This document shows, piece after piece, positions 26,474 through 35,162 of a stretch of 37,807 nucleotides of DNA (position 1 is the stretch's first letter; each line of letters starts with the position of its first letter). The stretch covers positions 1-37,807 of the forward strand of contig JANXEE010000015.1 in assembly GCA_025058225.1 (NCBI GenBank). The letters run 5' to 3'. A model generated the notes under the pieces. The model was not told where the DNA came from. It searched no databases and saw only the letters and a list, made by a program, of their open reading frames with translations. A program made the position numbers and the translations under genes. The stretch comes from Candidatus Calditenuaceae archaeon (GTDB lineage Archaea > Thermoproteota > Nitrososphaeria_A > Caldarchaeales > Calditenuaceae).

Positions 26474-27844
26474 ATGTCGTCGAAGAGTGTTGCTGAAAGA
26501 ATCGCAGATTATGTAACATCGCTTGAGTTCAAGGACCTAGTACCGGAACTGAGAAGGGAGGTAAGCAGGAGGGTCGTGGACTCCTTGGCCACGATGTATG
26601 GTGCGGCCTACGCTGAACCGGTTGTTGTCGCTCGGAAGGTGGCAGAGAAGTTCAAGACCGTACAAGGGTCATCGCTTCTCCTGTCAGGTCAAAAGGTCTC
26701 ACCTGACATGGCGGCTTTCGCCAACGGTGTAGCGGTGAGGTATCTCGACTTCAACGACACCTACCTCTCGAAGGAGGCACTTCATCCCAGCGACATGATA
26801 CCAGGGTTGATCGCGTTGGGGGAGTCAGTCGGTGCCTCTGGAAGAGACCTCGTGACCTCGGTTGTGGCGGCGTATGAGGTAGCTCTTGCGCTTGCCGACA
26901 CCGTCACCCTCAGGGACAGGGGCTACGACCACGTTGCTAACATCGCGTTCGGCGCGGCCGCGGGGGCGGCGAAGCTGTTGGAGCTCGACCATGGGAGAAC
27001 CGTGCAGGCGGTCAATATAGCTGGAGTCAACGCGGCTGCCCTCAGACAGACGAGGGCTGGAGAGCTGAGCATGTGGAAGGGGTGTGCCGCGGCTTACGCG
27101 GCTCGACACGGCGTCTTCGCAGCGATGCTGGCCTCAGAGGGTATGACCGGGCCCTCGCCGATCTTCGAGGGTGAGATGGGCTTCTGGAAGGTCGTAGCAG
27201 GTACCTTTCCAAACGTCCCGTCGTTCGGGGGGATGGACGGCGAGCCTTTCAGGACGCACATGACCAGCATCAAGAGGTGGCCGGTAGAGTATCACTCGAT
27301 GTCGGCGGTAGAGGCTGCGATAGAGCTCAGGAGAGAGTTAGCTGATGTCAGCAACGTCAGGAGCGTCGAGATCTTCACCTTCACAGTATCCCACAAGATC
27401 ATCGTCAAGGACCCGGAGAAGTGGAAGCCCAAGACCAGAGAGACCGCAGATCACAGCCTCCCCTACATCACGGCTAGGACGCTGATCGACGGAGACATCT
27501 GGGTCGACTCTTACACGGACGAGAAGCTCAACGACCCGAAGGTCCTAGAGCTCCTAGCGAAGACGCGGGTGGAGGTTGATCCGAAGTACGACGAGATCTA
27601 TCCGTCTGCTGTACCGAACAGAGTAGTCCTGAAGACGCTAGACGGCCGCACCCTCTCCAAGGAGGTCGTCTACCCGATCGGACACTACAGAAACCCGATC
27701 TCCGATGGGCAGCTCGTTGAGAAGTTCAAGCGGCTCGTGAACCCGGTGCTCGGCGTCGAGCGTTCCGAACAGCTCCTGAGGGTAGCGACATCGGTCGAGA
27801 ACGTCAGGTCCGTCTCGGAGTTGACCGAGTTCTATCGAAGATGA
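26474..27844 (+). CDS. prpD: MmgE/PrpD family protein (probable 2-methylcitrate dehydratase)
   Basis: RVVDSLATMYGA, ANGVAVRYLDFNDTYLSKEALHPSDMIPGLIALGE and KRWPVEYHSMSAVEAA motifs. Confidence 0.9.
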   Translation: MSSKSVAERIADYVTSLEFKDLVPELRREVSRRVVDSLATMYGAAYAEPVVVARKVAEKFKTVQGSSLLLSGQKVSPDMAAFANGVAVRYLDFNDTYLSKEALHPSDMIPGLIALGESVGASGRDLVTSVVAAYEVALALADTVTLRDRGYDHVANIAFGAAAGAAKLLELDHGRTVQAVNIAGVNAAALRQTRAGELSMWKGCAAAYAARHGVFAAMLASEGMTGPSPIFEGEMGFWKVVAGTFPNVPSFGGMDGEPFRTHMTSIKRWPVEYHSMSAVEAAIELRRELADVSNVRSVEIFTFTVSHKIIVKDPEKWKPKTRETADHSLPYITARTLIDGDIWVDSYTDEKLNDPKVLELLAKTRVEVDPKYDEIYPSAVPNRVVLKTLDGRTLSKEVVYPIGHYRNPISDGQLVEKFKRLVNPVLGVERSEQLLRVATSVENVRSVSELTEFYRR

Positions 27845-27867
27845 GCGTCAATTGTTTTCGGGTGCAA

Positions 27868-27894
27868 AAATTATTAAGCTCGAGCCTATAATTT
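27868..27894 (+). promoter_or_regulatory. Dyad element upstream of the citrate synthase gene
   Basis: AAATTAT (27868-27874) and ATAATTT (27888-27894) are an exact inverted repeat nearly concentric with the palindrome GCTCGAGC (27878-27885), within 10-36 nt of the ATG. Confidence 0.45.
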
Positions 27895-27903
27895 AAGACG
27901 ATC

Positions 27904-29040
27904 ATGGAAACGCCTCTGAAGGTCTATAAGGGCTTGGAGGGAATTTATGTCCTTGATAGTTCCCTATCCTTCATAGACACGGAGAACGGGAAGCTTTACT
28001 ACGTTGGTTATGACGTTGAAGAGCTCGTCGCCAGAAGCAATTATGAAGAGGTTGCCTACTTGCTGCTGAACCATAAGCTACCGACTATGTCGGAGTTCAG
28101 CGCTTTCTTGGGGAAGCTCAGGGACGAGATGAGGCTCGGCGAGGAGGAGCTCGAGGTCGTGAGGTTCGTATCCAAGAGGTCCGGCGGGATGGACGCCCTA
28201 GCCGCTTACTTCATTATGACCCAGAAGGACGCGGTCGGTGAAGTAAGTCCCATGGACAGTGCCGTTAGGGCGGTTGGCAAGGCGGGGTCGGTGCTCGGGA
28301 ACGTCATAAGGGTTCAGAGGGGTGATGACACGCTCAACCCTGACCCATCACTGGGCATCGCAGGAAACCTCGTGTACCTTATCACTTCCGAGAAGCCTCA
28401 GCCCTATCAGGTCGAGTTCCTCGACGACATACTGATACTCCATGCGGAGCACGGCGTCCCAGCGTCCACGTTCGGTTCTGTCGTAACGGCCTCCACCCTC
28501 AGCAACGTCTACTCCTCCATAGTCACGGGCATCATGACCTTGAAGGGGCCGCTACACGGCGGTGCGGCAGAGGCTGCATATCAGCAGTTCTTGGAGATTG
28601 GCGACCCTGACAGGGTAGAGTCATGGCTCGAGCGAGCCCTTTCAGAGCGGCGTCGGATCATGGGCTTCGGCCACAGGGTATACAAGATCTATGACCCGAG
28701 GGCGAAGGTCGTCAAGGCGATGGCCGCGAAGGCCTCTGAGATCGCAGGGGGTCACGTGAAGAACCTTTACGAGATAGCACTCAGGCTGGAGGAGGCGGCG
28801 CTCGCCAAACTTGCACCCAAGGGCCTCTTCCCGAACCTCGACTTCTGGACGCCCATGGTCTACACGGCTGTTGGTATCCCCCCGAACTACTTCACCGCAG
28901 TCTTCGCGGTCAGCAGAATAGTCGGCTGGGTAGCCCACCTGTTGGAGTACTGGAAGGACAACAGGCTCATCAGACCTCTGCACAACTACGTTGGCCCACC
29001 GGTCGGGCAGAAGTACGTTCCGATAGAGGCGCGTCACTAG
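27904..29040 (+). CDS. Citrate synthase / 2-methylcitrate synthase
   Basis: [38 protein letters not shown], and [41 protein letters not shown]. Confidence 0.95.
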   Translation: METPLKVYKGLEGIYVLDSSLSFIDTENGKLYYVGYDVEELVARSNYEEVAYLLLNHKLPTMSEFSAFLGKLRDEMRLGEEELEVVRFVSKRSGGMDALAAYFIMTQKDAVGEVSPMDSAVRAVGKAGSVLGNVIRVQRGDDTLNPDPSLGIAGNLVYLITSEKPQPYQVEFLDDILILHAEHGVPASTFGSVVTASTLSNVYSSIVTGIMTLKGPLHGGAAEAAYQQFLEIGDPDRVESWLERALSERRRIMGFGHRVYKIYDPRAKVVKAMAAKASEIAGGHVKNLYEIALRLEEAALAKLAPKGLFPNLDFWTPMVYTAVGIPPNYFTAVFAVSRIVGWVAHLLEYWKDNRLIRPLHNYVGPPVGQKYVPIEARH

Positions 29041-30161
29041 AACAGCGCGGCCAGCAGGCCCACGATGAACCGCAGCCCGCTGAGGGAAGGGAGAGACCTC
29101 AAAAGTGAGAGCGCGTGGAAGTCCATGTCACCTAGAACTGACAGCTCCTTTCCTATGCCCGAGTCCGAAGCTAGCTCGATCAGCGCGTCCACTCCGACCC
29201 TCCTATTCAGCTCGTCCCTAAGGAACTTGGTAGCCCTGAGGTCTGCGTAGATCCATCTGACCAGTTTCCTGTAGGTACCGTCCTTACCCTCTTCGAGAAG
29301 AGCGTGTACGTGTCTCGCGGCCGAGAGGGCGCACAGTCCTCCCACCACGACGCCCCCGCCGGTGAGGGGTTTCGTTTGACCGGCACAGTCCCCTACCAAG
29401 ACTACCCGACCATCGAGCCCGATGTCTAAAGGGCCGTCTAGCCACAGCGTGTGGATCTGATAGCCGAGCGTCTTGGCCCCGGCGAACCGCGTGTCCGTGA
29501 ACTTCTTCAGCAGCCCGAGCGTATCACTTCTAGAGGCGAGGCCGATCCTCGCCAGCTCCTCGTTCAAAGGCACCGCATAGGCGAAGTAATCTTCCAAGTA
29601 TGGCTCGAACCATACGTAGACCCGATCCGGGTCAAGTCCGTGGCCCCTGATCAGCGACTGCGCTATCGGGATCGGGGTTGAAGCCCGCAAGGGGCCGTAG
29701 ATCGATCTGGTGAGCGTCCTCCTCATCCCCTCGGCTATGACCGCAGCGTCGAAGCGTCGCCACTCGCCGTTCAAGAGGAGGCTCAGGTTTCCCTGAGCCC
29801 TCACGCTCTCCACCCTGCGTCCTATCTCGATGTCAGCGCCCTTCGATACCGCGAGCTCCGCGAGGTAGCGGTCCAGCTCTTCCCTCCTCGCTACCACGGC
29901 GATCGGTGCGGGCCTCTCCACCAGGAGCTCCTTTCCTCTTGAGGACGTGAAGACTGCACCCCTCACCGCGTTAACGACATAACTGGTTGACCAAGCACCA
30001 ATCTTCCTGAGGCCGGCCAGGCTGTAAAGCCCTGCGCAGTGCTCAGGCCTCCCTATCACCTCGTCTTCCTCGAAAACTGTGACGTCGTGCCCCATCCTGG
30101 AGAGCTCTCTAGCAACGGTTAGTCCAGCTGGCCCTGCACCGACAACGGCGACGCTTCCCAC
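29037..30161 (-). CDS. Geranylgeranyl reductase family FAD protein
   Basis: [47 protein letters not shown]. The start is set to the GTG just before the Rossmann motif rather than the longer supplied ORF. Confidence 0.88.
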   Translation of the reverse strand: MGSVAVVGAGPAGLTVARELSRMGHDVTVFEEDEVIGRPEHCAGLYSLAGLRKIGAWSTSYVVNAVRGAVFTSSRGKELLVERPAPIAVVARREELDRYLAELAVSKGADIEIGRRVESVRAQGNLSLLLNGEWRRFDAAVIAEGMRRTLTRSIYGPLRASTPIPIAQSLIRGHGLDPDRVYVWFEPYLEDYFAYAVPLNEELARIGLASRSDTLGLLKKFTDTRFAGAKTLGYQIHTLWLDGPLDIGLDGRVVLVGDCAGQTKPLTGGGVVVGGLCALSAARHVHALLEEGKDGTYRKLVRWIYADLRATKFLRDELNRRVGVDALIELASDSGIGKELSVLGDMDFHALSLLRSLPSLSGLRFIVGLLAALF

Positions 30162-30209
30162 GACCCAGCACCCAAGTGGCCCGAAATTAGTGCTTCGAGG
30201 GTCTCCAGC

Positions 30210-30365
30210 ATGCACTCTGCTCGCGCAGGGGTCTTGCTCTTCCGACACAGGAGGGTCGACTTGCCGACAGTGATGACGCGCTGGAGTCCCGAGGAGGCAC
30301 AGAAGGAGTGGACAGTTGGTCTTCAGAGAGCACGTCTACCCCGAGGGATCGAGATCGGCTGGTAA
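30210..30365 (+). CDS. Possible small ORF (51 aa) in the long GGR/ThiDN intergenic region
   Basis: Manual translation [51 protein letters not shown]; below the ORF-track cutoff. Confidence 0.25.
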   Translation: MHSARAGVLLFRHRRVDLPTVMTRWSPEEAQKEWTVGLQRARLPRGIEIGW

Positions 30366-30466
30366 GCCTCCCAAACGACAGATCCGATGCCGGTCCAACT
30401 TTCGGCTGATGCGGGCGATCACCCTTATGGCTCAGGGCCTTTCAGGCTCAAAATGGGAGGTCTGGG

Positions 30467-31831
30467 ATGAGAATACCGAGGGCGCTGACCGTCGCTGGAT
30501 CTGATTCCGGCGGCGGAGCTGGCATACAGGCCGACCTGAAGACGTTCGCGGCGCTAGGCGTACACGGTATGTCAGCAATAACTTCGATCACCGCCCAGAA
30601 CACCTACCAAGTGACGAGGGTTGTGGACCTTGACCCAGACATGGTAGTCGAGCAGATACGTGTCTGCGTTGAAGACATAGGTGTAGACTCGATCAAGACC
30701 GGTATGCTCCACACGTCCGAGATAATTCGGGCCGTTGCCTCTGAACTGAAGAAGATCGGCGTTCCCGTGGTGGTCGACCCTGTGATGGTCGCTAAGAGCG
30801 GTGCTCCCCTGCTCAAGCCAGACGCTATCGAGTCTCTGAAGTCTGAACTTCTACCTGTGGCCGCAGTAGTTACGCCTAATGCTAGGGAGGCCGAGCGGCT
30901 CTGCGGGTTCGAGGTGAGGAGCGTCGAGGATCAGGCGAGGGCTGCGAAAGAGATCGCGCGGATGGGTTGCAGAACGGTCGTCGTGAAGGGGGGGCACGTT
31001 CAAGGACCTAAGGTGGTGGACGTCGTATACCACGAGGGTGAAGTCGTGAAGCTCGAGGGCGAGCGACTCGAGTCCAAGAACACTCACGGCACGGGGTGCG
31101 CATTCGCCTCTGCGATAGCAGCTCACCTCGCTCACGGTCGTGAAGTGGTTGAAGCTGTGAGGCTCGCGAAGGAGTTCGTGGCTGACGCGATAAGGCACGG
31201 CCTCGACTTCGGGCGCGGAGCTGGTCCGATTAACCCCAGCTGGTCCACCCTCCGTAAAGCTCTCCTTCTCGAGTCATGTGAGAACGTGAGGGCCGCCGCG
31301 GAGTATCTGGAGTCTGTTGACGGCGCAGGCGTCTTGTGCCCCGAGTCGATGATCAACCTGGCCGAGGTCGTGCCCTTCGGCGAGCGTATTGAGGACGTGG
31401 TTGGCCTACCCGGACGTATTGTGAGGGTTGGAAACAAGCTCAGGGTCAGTTCCTGTCCCATGCCCGGTGGTTCGAAACACCTCGCATCGGCCGTCCTGAC
31501 CGCGCACTCTTTCGACAAGAGGTTCAGGGCCGCAATGAACGTGAGGTTCGATGAAGGGATCGTTGAGGCCGCCAGACATCTGGGACTCTCCGTGTCAAGT
31601 TACGACAGGTCAAAGGAGCCACCGTCCATCAAGGCGATAGAGGGAATGACCATCAGGTGGGGTGTTTCCGAAGCCTTTAAGGCAGCTGGCAGAGTGACGG
31701 ACATAATATATCATAAGGGCGATTTTGGAAAAGAGCCCATGATACTTATATTAGGTTCAGATGCCATAGATGTTGTAAAAAAGTTTCATAACATATTTAA
31801 TAGGTACTTTTCCCAGAAGACAAAGGAATAA
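30467..31831 (+). CDS. thiDN: Bifunctional HMP(-P) kinase / thiamine-phosphate synthase (ThiD-ThiN fusion)
   Basis: [35 protein letters not shown] and [17 protein letters not shown] (ThiD), plus C-terminal ThiN domain. Confidence 0.93.
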   Translation: MRIPRALTVAGSDSGGGAGIQADLKTFAALGVHGMSAITSITAQNTYQVTRVVDLDPDMVVEQIRVCVEDIGVDSIKTGMLHTSEIIRAVASELKKIGVPVVVDPVMVAKSGAPLLKPDAIESLKSELLPVAAVVTPNAREAERLCGFEVRSVEDQARAAKEIARMGCRTVVVKGGHVQGPKVVDVVYHEGEVVKLEGERLESKNTHGTGCAFASAIAAHLAHGREVVEAVRLAKEFVADAIRHGLDFGRGAGPINPSWSTLRKALLLESCENVRAAAEYLESVDGAGVLCPESMINLAEVVPFGERIEDVVGLPGRIVRVGNKLRVSSCPMPGGSKHLASAVLTAHSFDKRFRAAMNVRFDEGIVEAARHLGLSVSSYDRSKEPPSIKAIEGMTIRWGVSEAFKAAGRVTDIIYHKGDFGKEPMILILGSDAIDVVKKFHNIFNRYFSQKTKE

Positions 31832-31908
31832 GTCTGGGAATTCCTATCCAAGGCGCGTTATATTTTAGGCGCTGGCTTTTTATTGTATCATCTTGCCACA
31901 CTGTGAAT

Positions 31909-31932
31909 AATATAAGAGCGTATAGTTATATT
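31909..31932 (+). promoter_or_regulatory. AT-rich inverted repeat in the promoter of the FAD oxidoreductase gene
   Basis: AATATAA (31909-31915) and TTATATT (31926-31932), exact inverted repeat with 10-nt spacer; a GGGAGAAGG ribosome-binding-like sequence follows before ATG 31964. Confidence 0.35.
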
Positions 31933-31963
31933 CGATCAGGAATAAAACAATTCGGGAGAAGGT

Positions 31964-33100
31964 ATGGCATCGTATGAAATGATGATCATAGGAGGTGGAG
32001 CTGTTGGGCTCGCAACCGCGTACCTCGCGGCGGAGGCAGGGTTCAGGGTGGCTCTGGTAGAACGCGAAAACGTCCTGAGCGGTGCGACAGGATTTAGTGC
32101 TGGGATAGTTACGACGCAGTTGAGTTTAGAGGAGGACGTTAAGCTCGCGAAGAGGACGATCGAGATTCTTGAGAAGGTCCAGAGGACTTCGGAGGTAGAG
32201 TTCATGAGTGAGACGGGGTTCGTGACCGTGGAACCATACTGGATGGTGGATGAGTCCGTGAAGGTTCTGTCGTCGCAGGGTGTGAAATACGAGGTGCTCG
32301 ACGAAGACGGAGTGCGTGGAGTGGTCCCGTTTCTGTCCGTCAAGGACCACGAGAAAGGCGTCTACACCTGCATGGACAAGGTGGTGGATCTGGACCGATT
32401 GGGGAAGGCCTACTCGAGGCTGTTGAGATCAATGGGTGTCGACGTTTACTCGCGGATCAGAATAAATGGGGTTCTCAGGTCTGGAGATTCGGTCGAGGGG
32501 CTGCATCTCGACGGAGTAGGACAGATACGTGCCGATAACCTCGTCTTCGCAGCCGGTCCATGGAACAAGGAGCTCATGTCGGAGCTCGGGATATACGAGG
32601 TGCCCACAGTGATTTACAAGTGTCAGGTCGTCAAGGTCAGAACTACCGCCCCGTGTCAGTACGTCCCCTTTTACGTCTCCGAGAACCACCTCTACATGCG
32701 CCGGGACATCGGAGGGACTTCAATCGCCGGAAACGGGTACTCAAAGGTCGTCGAGAGGGTTGAGGGTGCCATCGGGCCCGTCGAGGCCGAGTACGTCCAC
32801 CACATCGCGGATCTGCTGCTGGAGAGGGTGAGTGTACCGGAGTCAATTCTCGTAGCTGGGGGGTGGAGCGGGCCTTGTAGCTCTACGTATGACGGCATGC
32901 CCCTCATCGGTAGAGTGTCAGGGACGAGCAACTGCTTCATCGTCGACGGGCTCGACGGGTACGGTCTCATGAGGTCCGCCGGGGTAGCAGAGCTGCTCCT
33001 GGAGTCTGTGGTCACCGGAAGAGAGGTTGAATGGGCCACCCCTTCGAGGCAGATGGTCTCCAAAGACGGCACTGAGGTCGTGGAGCTTCATTCGATCTAG
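31964..33100 (+). CDS. DAO-family FAD-dependent oxidoreductase (glycine/sarcosine oxidase-like)
   Basis: MMIIGGGAVGLATAYLAAEAGFRVALVERENVLSGATGFSAGIV; C-terminal GGWSGPCSSTYDGMPLIGRV. Confidence 0.88.
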   Translation: MASYEMMIIGGGAVGLATAYLAAEAGFRVALVERENVLSGATGFSAGIVTTQLSLEEDVKLAKRTIEILEKVQRTSEVEFMSETGFVTVEPYWMVDESVKVLSSQGVKYEVLDEDGVRGVVPFLSVKDHEKGVYTCMDKVVDLDRLGKAYSRLLRSMGVDVYSRIRINGVLRSGDSVEGLHLDGVGQIRADNLVFAAGPWNKELMSELGIYEVPTVIYKCQVVKVRTTAPCQYVPFYVSENHLYMRRDIGGTSIAGNGYSKVVERVEGAIGPVEAEYVHHIADLLLERVSVPESILVAGGWSGPCSSTYDGMPLIGRVSGTSNCFIVDGLDGYGLMRSAGVAELLLESVVTGREVEWATPSRQMVSKDGTEVVELHSI

Positions 33101-33306
33101 TGAAGGCCGTGCCTCTTCCCTTTCAGCACCGAAACTAGATGTCTCGCCTTTCTCGGATCATCGGCGACGTGAATGACCGTCGAATCGCTGATGGTGATGC
33201 TCTGACCGCAGTAGGGGCATCTGTGGACCTTCTTGGCCCTCGTGACCGAAAACCCCGAGCACTGGGGGCACCTCACGACATAGCAGGGGTCAGCCATACT
33301 CTCCAC
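33097..33306 (-). CDS. Small zinc-ribbon protein (DUF1922-like)
   Basis: CYVVRCPQCSGFSVTRAKKVHRCPYCGQSITISDS...ADDPRKARHLV; two CxxC pairs. Confidence 0.8.
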   Translation of the reverse strand: MESMADPCYVVRCPQCSGFSVTRAKKVHRCPYCGQSITISDSTVIHVADDPRKARHLVSVLKGKRHGLH

Positions 33307-33316
33307 ACCCTCCCCG

Positions 33317-33901
33317 ATGCAGGAAATAACCGTGTACAGCTGTCCCGAGTCAAGCTTTATGGATGTGGCCTTGCGATCGGGGGGCGTGGAGAGGCTCTGG
33401 GCTCCGTGGAGGATGGGCTACATAGAGCGTGCCGTGAAATCGGGAGCGAAGGAAGGGTGCGTGTTCTGTGAGAAATTCAACGAAAGCGACGACAGGCGTA
33501 ACCTGATCCTCATCAGGGGAAGGAGGGCCTTCGTCGTTCTGAACGCCTTTCCCTACAACACGGGCCACCTCATGGTCGCGACGGTGAGGCACACAGGCGA
33601 CATCACCAGGCTCAGAGACGATGAGCTGACGGAGATGATGGAGTTGACCAGGCTCTCGGTGGGGCTACTCAACAGGGCTTACAGGCCTTCGGGTTTCAAC
33701 GTTGGTATGAACCTCGGTAAGGCCGCAGGAGCTGGGATCGAGGACCACATTCACATGCACGTGGTGCCTAGATGGGTAGGAGACACGAACTTCATGCCTG
33801 TAATAGGCGAGACCAAAATACTGCCCGAACTCCTTAATGGCACTTACGAGCGGCTGCTGGGAGTCCTACCTGAACAATTCAGGAAGAACCTGAGGCTTTG
33901 A
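33317..33901 (+). CDS. HIT family hydrolase / AP4A phosphorylase-like
   Basis: LWAPWRMGYI, CVFCEK and HIHMHVVPRW (HxHxH). The true start may be the downstream ATG at 33359. Confidence 0.93.
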   Translation: MQEITVYSCPESSFMDVALRSGGVERLWAPWRMGYIERAVKSGAKEGCVFCEKFNESDDRRNLILIRGRRAFVVLNAFPYNTGHLMVATVRHTGDITRLRDDELTEMMELTRLSVGLLNRAYRPSGFNVGMNLGKAAGAGIEDHIHMHVVPRWVGDTNFMPVIGETKILPELLNGTYERLLGVLPEQFRKNLRL

Positions 33902-33905
33902 CCTT

Positions 33906-33952
33906 CAAAAATTAGAACCGGCTGTTCGGTTACACGTATCACTTAATTTTTG
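33906..33952 (+). promoter_or_regulatory. Nested inverted repeats overlapping the putative promoter of the HTH-PRT-like gene
   Basis: CAAAAATTA (33906-33914) and TAATTTTTG (33944-33952) are a perfect 9-bp inverted repeat enclosing AACCG (33916-33920)/CGGTT (33927-33931). Confidence 0.5.
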
Positions 33953-33972
33953 GAGAGGTTCCGAGAGGTGGG

Positions 33973-34692
33973 ATGACGTCCCGCAGGACCGTCATGTCGA
34001 CGCAGAACGTGACCGCCGCGATCGACGTCCTCACCTTTCTCAAGAGCAGGTACAACTACCAGAAGCTCTCGAGGCTCTTTGGGATACCACAGTCAACGCT
34101 CGTCAGGTATCTTCACAGGAAGACGGCCCCGAGGCCGAGGGTAGCCAGGGAGATTCTGAGGCGGGCCCTCGAGCTCATCCGACCGGAGGAGCTGGTGAGG
34201 GAGTACGTCGCACAGGATGGCGATCGCGGGCTCATCAGACTGGCCTCCGATGGTCAGGCCCTGAAGGTGCTCGCATACCACGCGGTAGGAACCTTTGAGG
34301 GGACGAGGGTCATGGCTGCGGTGAACCTCGATCCTCCCGCGATCCCACTCGCGGTTGCGTTCTCGCTCACCACCGGATGTGATCTGGCGATCGTAAACGA
34401 ACGGCCGATGTGCGAAGTCGACAAGTACATCTGCGTGACTTACAGGCCGGAGAGCGATTTCTCATCGAGACACCTCTGGATCCCCTCCTTCATCAAGCGC
34501 TACAAGGACGGGGTCGCGCTTTTCGCGAGCTCGGTCTCCTCGCCGAGCCCTCTCACGGAGTTCCTGACCACTATTCAAAACCACGGCATCAAGTGCTCGG
34601 GGATCTACTCGCTGTACGTGCGGGAGGGCATCTGGAACTCGATCAGGTTTCCTGTTGGTTGCAGGAGGAGAGCGGTTCTCGCGGAGAGGTGA
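33973..34692 (+). CDS. HTH plus phosphoribosyltransferase-like transcriptional regulator
   Basis: N-terminal HTH (YQKLSRLFGIPQSTLVRYLHRKTAPRPRVAREILRRAL) followed by a PRT-like domain (GTRVMAAVNLDPPAIPLAVAFSLTTGCDLAIVNERP). Confidence 0.75.
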   Translation: MTSRRTVMSTQNVTAAIDVLTFLKSRYNYQKLSRLFGIPQSTLVRYLHRKTAPRPRVAREILRRALELIRPEELVREYVAQDGDRGLIRLASDGQALKVLAYHAVGTFEGTRVMAAVNLDPPAIPLAVAFSLTTGCDLAIVNERPMCEVDKYICVTYRPESDFSSRHLWIPSFIKRYKDGVALFASSVSSPSPLTEFLTTIQNHGIKCSGIYSLYVREGIWNSIRFPVGCRRRAVLAER

Positions 34693-34708
34693 AATTGAGG
34701 GCCCGGCC

Positions 34709-35050
34709 TCAGGAGTACTCCCGCCAGGTGTGTCCGCACTTCGTGCACCTGAAGAACTGCGTCATGGGCTCGTCCGCAGACCTCGTCTGAACGGTCCACC
34801 AATAGGCCTCCCTGTTCCCACACTGCGGGCAGACTACGTCGGTGGACTTGGGGTGAACCGATGACTCCTCGGCCGAGTCCTCCACCAATATGCCGGTCCT
34901 CTGTCTGCTCATCGGCTTGTTTGGGGATCGGAGCTTGATCTCGACGGTTCCGCCGACCTTCTTGTAGCCACATCGCTTGCAGACCAGCGCCACACCACCA
35001 CTCGCCCGCGCGGTCGTCATGAAGCTGCCGCACCTCGGACAGAACTCCAT
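34709..35050 (-). CDS. Transcription factor S (TFS/RpoM, Rpb9/TFIIS-like)
   Basis: MEFCPRCGSFM...CKRCGY; C-terminal ribbon VVCPQCGNREAYWWTVQTRSADEPMTQFFRCTKCGHTWREYS with RSADEPMT(Q)FF. Confidence 0.96.
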   Translation of the reverse strand: MEFCPRCGSFMTTARASGGVALVCKRCGYKKVGGTVEIKLRSPNKPMSRQRTGILVEDSAEESSVHPKSTDVVCPQCGNREAYWWTVQTRSADEPMTQFFRCTKCGHTWREYS

Positions 35051-35162
35051 TCCCTTTTCACCCGTGCTCCTTGACTCATATATTTGCTTGCACCGCGAGT
35101 CGTCGGTCGCTGACTTTGCGTAAGTTTATCTTACCGGAGAGCCAGTTGGTCGGCGAAAGGCG

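Noticed and set aside
30271-30466. TPP riboswitch, RNase P RNA or SRP RNA in the thiDN upstream gap
   Set aside because: Looked for the TPP core (CUGAGA/ACCUGAUC-like), RNase P CR-I/CR-V and the SRP GGAAGG...GAGCAGC signatures; none was found by eye.
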